Shown one piece after another: positions 58,954 through 64,000 of a stretch of 64,000 bases of DNA (its first letter is position 1; every line of letters begins with the position of its first letter). Origin of the DNA: Chrysophaeum taylorii (taxonomy: Eukaryota; Sar; Pelagophyceae; Pelagomonadales; Pelagomonadaceae); NCBI GenBank assembly GCA_029834535.1, contig JAQMWT010000342.1:1-64000 (forward strand), in the 5' to 3' direction. The notes under the pieces are model-generated. The model had not been told where the DNA came from and ran no database searches. It was given only the letters and a program-made list of their open reading frames with translations. The translations under genes were made by a program, and so were the position numbers.

Positions 58954-60519
58954 TTAATGTTTCTCGGTCACTTGAGTATTAAGGGTTTCGTAGGTTTCTT
59001 GTATCTGTGTGAGAGAAGTTAGAGCAAGCGATAGTTGGTGTTCTCGTGCCATCAATTGCTGTTCGGTGTTAGTGAGACGTAAGGATAAAGACCGAGTCTG
59101 TTCTTTTAATTGGTGTAAGGATTCAGCCATATTGTCGTTAGCTTTATCTGGCGTGGGCTCAGCGGGTGGATTATCGATCGGCGCTGGTGACACATCTTCA
59201 GAAGGGGTATTATTATTAAAGGTATCAATGATATGGGATGGGTAGCCAACTTGGATTAACACGTTTTTAAATGCTAGTTGTTGATTAGGTGGAAGTTGGC
59301 AAAAGCAGTTTAGCATTGGCGGTACCGTCTCGGAAGAATTTGCGTCAAGTTGATGAGAAACATCGTTAACAAGGCGTTCGATGAGCACGTTAAGTAACTC
59401 CTCAGGATTGGTAACTACGCAGGTTTTATCTTCCACAGATTGTAACAAAGACCAAGCTGCTACAAGAATCTCAAGATTTACACTCGAAATGAAGGGCAGC
59501 TGCAATAAGAGCATGGTGTTAGCGTCAGGGTTGACGAGAATTTTAGAAGCATCAACGTTGCGGGATGTTGCAGTCTGCATGATGGCCTCTTTGAGCAGCT
59601 TGTTAATAGCAATGGACTTTCCAAGACGGAGGATTATGGCCCTTATGTGGGCAGCTGGATCATTATAACAAGAGAGTTGGAAGGGCTGCTGATTATTGCG
59701 AATTAACGCTATCCCATGATTCGACAAGTTACACATCACACAAATCAACAAAAAGAAAGGGCGCGGTACATCGAAGCAGTGCGATGCATGTTGCTCAGAC
59801 GCGAGATGATCCTCAATAATTTGGCGAATCCTGTCAGTTTTAAGCTCATCTTCAGTACAGATGATGAGCACGAGGGGTGTGCCCGGCATCTCAGTTTTGT
59901 TATAGCACTTTGTACACGCCACATGTACTTTGACAACCCCTTTAATGGGTGGAAAGCGGTGAAAGCGAATACCTTCATTAGGAGATATAGCGGGGGCATT
60001 CCGAATGCGCTTTGCTTTGACGCACAGCAATGAACTAAGATATTGGATGTCGCACACAAAGTCTGTCTGTTGTGCTTCGGTAAGCAGCTGCTGCACAGAC
60101 TTAAGCCAACACTGAGGATTCTTACGCTGAGGGATGAGAAAGTTCGGCGGGGATGCACCAAGGGCGGATGTGTTCCCTGACATCATCGCAAGTGCGTCAA
60201 ATTTGCAATGTTTAGGCAGGAAATACTCAGACTTTGATGGTTGCGATTTAGACGGTTGTTGGACAGTTGCCTTGGGTGCCTTTGGCGTAATGGGCGTAGA
60301 TTGATGTCCTTGAGCCACCGACAAATAGGTTTGATGCTTCCGATTAGGGGAACTAGTCGGTGCAACGCTTGGAGTTAGAGCATTAAAAGGTGGGGATAGT
60401 GACGGTGCACCACCACGACCACGGTTCAGGGTAGAATGGCGCCGGCTCGCAGCATCTTTGTTTTTAGTGGGATTCATCGTAAAAAGAATATCCACATCAC
60501 ATCTTCCATTGCATTTCAC
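58954..60519 (-). CDS. ORF3 downstream of copia pol, 521 codons (most complete copy)
   Basis: Starts 75 bp after the RNase H stop. Residues 1-90 are basic and Ser/Pro/Lys-rich. Around residues 205-250 is CTKC ... DHLASEQH, a C-x2-C...H-x5-H pattern that could bind zinc like BED or GCM/FLYWCH-type fingers. Residues 270-400 are predicted globular (HIRAIILRLGKSIAINKLLKEA). Residues 455-515 form a heptad-rich helix (SLHQLKEQTRSLSLRLTNTE). The frame ends early at 58954 by a one-base difference from copy A, and the C-terminus lies at 58086-58538. Copia elements normally end after RNase H, so this is an added gene. Function is unknown; a gag-like or DNA/RNA-binding role is inference. Confidence 0.7.
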   Translation of the reverse strand: MKCNGRCDVDILFTMNPTKNKDAASRRHSTLNRGRGGAPSLSPPFNALTPSVAPTSSPNRKHQTYLSVAQGHQSTPITPKAPKATVQQPSKSQPSKSEYFLPKHCKFDALAMMSGNTSALGASPPNFLIPQRKNPQCWLKSVQQLLTEAQQTDFVCDIQYLSSLLCVKAKRIRNAPAISPNEGIRFHRFPPIKGVVKVHVACTKCYNKTEMPGTPLVLIICTEDELKTDRIRQIIEDHLASEQHASHCFDVPRPFFLLICVMCNLSNHGIALIRNNQQPFQLSCYNDPAAHIRAIILRLGKSIAINKLLKEAIMQTATSRNVDASKILVNPDANTMLLLQLPFISSVNLEILVAAWSLLQSVEDKTCVVTNPEELLNVLIERLVNDVSHQLDANSSETVPPMLNCFCQLPPNQQLAFKNVLIQVGYPSHIIDTFNNNTPSEDVSPAPIDNPPAEPTPDKANDNMAESLHQLKEQTRSLSLRLTNTEQQLMAREHQLSLALTSLTQIQETYETLNTQVTEKH

Positions 60520-60593
60520 ATTTTAGCGAGCCAGTATTCCTTTGCATAGCAGGGTTAGTTTAAAGTCATTTCGGACATAATGAAGGGTAAGGA

Positions 60594-62000
60594 TTAACTA
60601 TCTTGTTGAGCTATGGGTTGTTGTAAGCCGAGTAACGTGCGAAATCTGCTGAAGAGCGGAGCTCCAAAGGGTTTAGTAAATCCATCGGCGATATTTTGGG
60701 TACCGGAAACATGATGTAGACGTATACGTTTTAACCGTACGTAGTCGCGAATACGGAACCAGCGTGTGCTGATAGCTTTAGCCTTAGTCGCACTGTCGGG
60801 ATTGTTGGAAAGATGAATAGCAGAGGCCGAATCTCCAAGTATGGGACTGTTACGTATGAACGACATGTCCGATGGGAGGGGATTGTCGTGAGCATCATAG
60901 TCTAGTAGCAAGTCTTTCCCTGAAGGTTGGCGGAGATAGAAGTGAGGATTTATAGCGAATGCCATTTCTGTTAACAATTTGCGTAACCAGACCACATCAT
61001 CGGCACACATATAAAGGGCGATAAGTTCACTCTCATGCGTAGAAGTAGCTGCAATAGGCTGCAACTTAGACTTCCAAGTGATGAGAGAACCAAACAAAAA
61101 GATAGCGTAACCGGTTGTAGATTTGCGGTCTTGTTCATAAGAGGGTGCATTATCGGCATCGACGAACGCGACCAGTGGATCAAAATTACCTGAATTAACT
61201 TGTTCTTTAGTGTAATCCGACATGGTGGCCATGTCAGTACGATTACCGATAAGAAGCCGAAGATGGTCCATTAGAGCGGAAGAACCAGAGTAGTACCAGA
61301 GGCGAAGATTACGATTTTCGGGCTTGCGCAAGTAGCGGAGCGTTCCTGTTAGTACTTGAACATGTAGAAATGCTGGATTATGCATTCCTCGAGAGCAACG
61401 ACTAAGACTTTGTGATAGATCGGGGCGACGGGCCAATTGGACAAACGTGAGCTTGCCGAGTAGAGTAGAGAAGGTATGAAGGATGAACTTGTCCATATCA
61501 GAAGATGGCTCTCCAGTTTTATACGTGGTTGATGGTGACATCGGTGTGGAAGTGGGACGTAACTGCATTAAAATGGGGTACTCTTCGAACAATGCATCAA
61601 GTTTAGCCTGACAGTCCAGTGATATAGAACCATCAGTTGTACGCGTTATGCGCATGCCTAGGAGAGTATGGACTTCCTCGAAGGTGTCGCCTGAGTATTC
61701 CTTTTTTAGAGCTTGCTGGAACTCACGACGTAGAGTTTCCGAAGTGCAAGTAATGACGACGTCGTCTACTGAGAGCGTGCAAATTTGAAATGTAGCGTCA
61801 GCTTGGACTTTAGCGTAAATGCATGTGTCTGTTCGAAATCGTGTATAGCCTAATGAATCAAAGAAGGCGTTTATGGTTTGATTCCAAAGGGCAGGGCTCT
61901 GACGTAATCCATAGAGAGATTTAAGTAGCTTTGGGAGACGACGGCCTTGGTATTTAGTATCTTGGGGATCGAGAAGGTAAATGCCTTGTGGCTGTTTGAC
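60594..62000 (-). pseudogene. pol: RT palm and RNase H of copia B
   Basis: From the deletion junction near 62003, the frame runs through KSLYGLRQSPALWNQTIN, TLSVDDVVIT, LLGMRITRTTDG, VQLARRPDLSQ and RYLRKPENRNLRLW. It continues through FVDADNAPSYEQDRKSTTGY, THESELIALYMCADDVVWL and ADGFTKPFG to the stop at 60594, without internal stops that I could find. It preserves the part that the Helentron splits in copy A. Confidence 0.88.
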
Positions 62001-62700
62001 ATAGGACCAGGCGTGCTTTATGTTTAATGTACTGACCAGCAGCGTTGGTTTTTATACGTAGGACGAGACGGGTGTCAATAGGCTTCGAGTTGACCATTGG
62101 CAGCGCTAGTTTAAAGCAACCAAACTTAACAATATCAAAAATCTCTTTGGAGATGGCAGCGATGTAAGCTTCGCGATCAGCGTCTGAAAGACCATTGAGG
62201 CAGTTCAACTCATATTCATCAATTTTGATATCTTTGGCTAGAATCTTGTATTCGTCGGGACCAACAGTGCTTGGTTCATGAGTCGTCGTCAGATGAGTAA
62301 TCGCGTAAGAAGCGACATTATCGTGCAGATGAGCGTGATCGGGATCTTCGACGAGTTGAACAACTAGTAGAGGAGCATCACCAAGGTGGGCCTCAATGTA
62401 ATGCGATTGCACGGTGATATAGTCTTCGATAGCGGAGAGATGAGGCTCGGAGGCACCATAAGAAGCGTCATTATGACCCAAAGTGGAGTGGGGCGTGAAC
62501 AAAGCATAAACATATTGAGCGGGAGGAACTTGAAAGGCGTGAGCATGTTCAGAAATTAAATGAACGAGAGCTTGAGGAAGGTGAAAGTCTGTAAGGTTGA
62601 CGTCGTCGCAGAAGTGATGAACGTGAGGAGCGTCAGGCGATGGGTGGCTATGGCTCCTATGACACATAACTGAAGAGGACTGTGAAATCGCTTGGTGCAC
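61954..62700 (-). pseudogene. pol: Linker and RT fingers of copia B, truncated by deletion
   Basis: 248 codons matching copy A's 1780-2460 (DREAYIAAISKEIFDIVKFG, PIDTRLVLRIKTNAAGQYI). After KARLVL the frame is lost because 170 bp (A 2461-2630) are missing, including the catalytic VYHVDVPNAFVQ block. Confidence 0.85.
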
Positions 62701-62888
62701 TTGGTGATGAAGTGATGGTGTAAATTTCCCCTCTGGAGGTATAGCCGTCCAGTGGATGCCATGAGCAAGATGAAGGGAGTGGAGGGTGGGGTCGCAGAAA
62801 GTGATGTACTGCTTGGAGAGGTCATACTTGAAGTCGGCAAGCGTACCACCGGCTTGTTTATAAGCGGCAACAGTAGGCGAGGCAAGAC

Positions 62889-63248
62889 TAACTAACTAAC
62901 TTCAGACCTCTCCCGAGCATGGGAGCCAGGCCGGACCGACAGGAGCCAGTCCGGAATCACGGGCCTGTAGACGAGGAGCGCCGAAAGGTCGGTCGGCGGA
63001 GAGTGACCATCAAGCTTGTCGCCATGCGACGAGGAGACCGCGATGTGACTGACAACCAACTCGTCGATAACCTTCCGTCTTCGCCCCCCGGCCATACCCC
63101 GTCCCACTGCGAACGTTCCGGCTGCCAACCGGCCCGCCCGGGAGGCGAATAGGTGCCAACCTACGCCGGGAGGGCGGATGCCCTCGCAAGGCTCAGGATT
63201 CATGAGGCACCGTCCTCCATCGCAACCACAGTCGGCGATCAGGGTAAG
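62889..63248 (-). mobile_element. SINE-like element with perfect 13-bp TSD
   Basis: GGCGAGGCAAGAC flanks both sides (62876-62888, 63249-63261), and copy A has a single related site. 360 bp with a GTTA tail on the left. This is the cleanest member of the family. Confidence 0.88.
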
Positions 63249-64000
63249 GGCGAGGCAAGACGAGTAAGAACATCCTTGAGATTGGTTTTGCGACGAGGTT
63301 GAGGGTGATGAGGACCACGGGCGAGACGTAGGACATCCTGGGAATAGAGAGACCGATAAGATAGTAAAAGTGGCAAAGTGCTGGAAGACACTTCAGATGT
63401 AGGTGTGGTGGCGGAAGGAGCGGGTGCAGAAGGAGCTGGAGCACAGGCGGGAGCGGGAGAAGGAGCATGGAGATGAGAAGAAGGAGTCCCCCTCTCATGG
63501 TCAGTATCGGTAGGCATAGCATTCCCCCTCTGCGCCGCATCATTGGGGGTGCTGTGAACAGAGAAGGGAATGTCGGGTGAAGGTGCGGGAGGAGGATGCT
63601 GTTCATAATCAGGAGGAGATTTAGAAATAAGATGAGGAAAAGTCAGTATAGAGGAAACACGGACTTGACCGTTTTCAAGGGTTTATAACGTTAGCACCAC
63701 ATAAGTAGATGTAGGGACGACATCGGGGTTCATATTTATGAAATTCGTTAGGTTCCAAATGCAGATAACAAACAGAACCAAAAGGTTTGAGGTAGTCCTG
63801 TTGGGGAACATTACATTGATCTAACAAAACGGGAACATTACATTGATCTAACAAAACTTGTTGGGGGCTTAGGACTTTATTGTAAATACGTTCGAGGGAA
63901 ACGTAAGGGAGGCCCACGGGTAGTGTGGTGCCGGATCTGTTAGGGGGTGACCTTTAGAGGACACATTAAGCATATGCCGGAGTCGTGTAGACGCGGCAGT
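63249..64000 (-). pseudogene. pol: Integrase end and linker of copia B
   Basis: Minus frames match A's 790-1590. The 63917-63675 frame has SLERIYNKVLSPQQVLL and FGSVCYLHL, with a 24-bp tandem duplication (LLDQCNVP twice). The frame 63517-63239 covers the Pro/Ala-rich linker. A deletion near 63680 and the SINE-like insert break it. Confidence 0.78.

Larger units (their letters stand above)
57553..64000 (-). mobile_element. Ty1/copia retrotransposon, copy B (5' end outside window)
   Basis: Inverted relative to copy A and co-linear with A's 790-7638. Order on minus: integrase end, linker, RT, RNase H, ORF3, 3' non-coding. It carries two SINE-like inserts (62889-63248 and 58539-58906) and a 170-bp deletion in RT (junction near 62003) that shifts frame, but lacks A's Helentron insertion and ORF3 deletion. 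Sampled identity with A ranges from about 90 percent in the linker to higher in ORF3. Confidence 0.9.

Overview
The window is eukaryotic nuclear DNA dominated by repeats. It shows a GT-AG intron, long microsatellites, and at least seven classes or families of transposable element nested in one another, with only two genes that look complete and host-like. Two features hint at an alga or other protist, possibly a stramenopile: a giant RAP-domain protein built of 37-residue repeats, and a Crinkler/RHS-type P-loop NTPase. The sequence alone does not fix the species.

Layout, left to right. 1-7638 is Ty1/copia element A (+), interrupted by a Helentron-like element (3271-4487) and a SINE-like insert (6900-7070). 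7639-14500 holds a fragment of another copia element, a repeat rich in inverted repeats, and a long Pro/Thr/His-rich reading frame split by a Mutator-like transposon (10738-12149). 14500-18600 holds weak, unrecognised gene fragments. 18707-20846 is the Crinkler/RHS-type gene with an intron carrying a (GTT)n tract. 22027-22407 is a full SINE-like element. 23780-26480 is copia element C (-). 26540-31300 is a mosaic of copia pieces, a Helentron and unknown ORFs. 33160-36809 is hAT copy A, carrying a truncated LINE. 36810-40540 is copia element D, split by a SINE-like piece and a Helentron. 42622-43847 is another Helentron. 45838-47114 is a second hAT family. 47942-53071 is the RAP-domain gene. 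53170-55901 is hAT copy B with a perfect 8-bp target duplication. 57553-64000 is copia element B (-), a close relative of A in inverted orientation, carrying two SINE-like inserts.

Three observations stand out. First, copia elements A, B and C all carry a long extra ORF downstream of RNase H, which is not the usual copia plan. Second, four Helentron-like copies share termini, a Pif1-type helicase C-terminal remnant and insertion between T residues; one is proven by an empty site in the paired copia copy. Third, the 360-380-bp SINE-like family shares its 3' tail with a LINE remnant, which suggests that the LINE machinery mobilises it.

Nearly every mobile-element protein here is broken. Because pairs of copies exist, many lesions can be mapped exactly: microhomology deletions, single-base frameshifts and target duplications.
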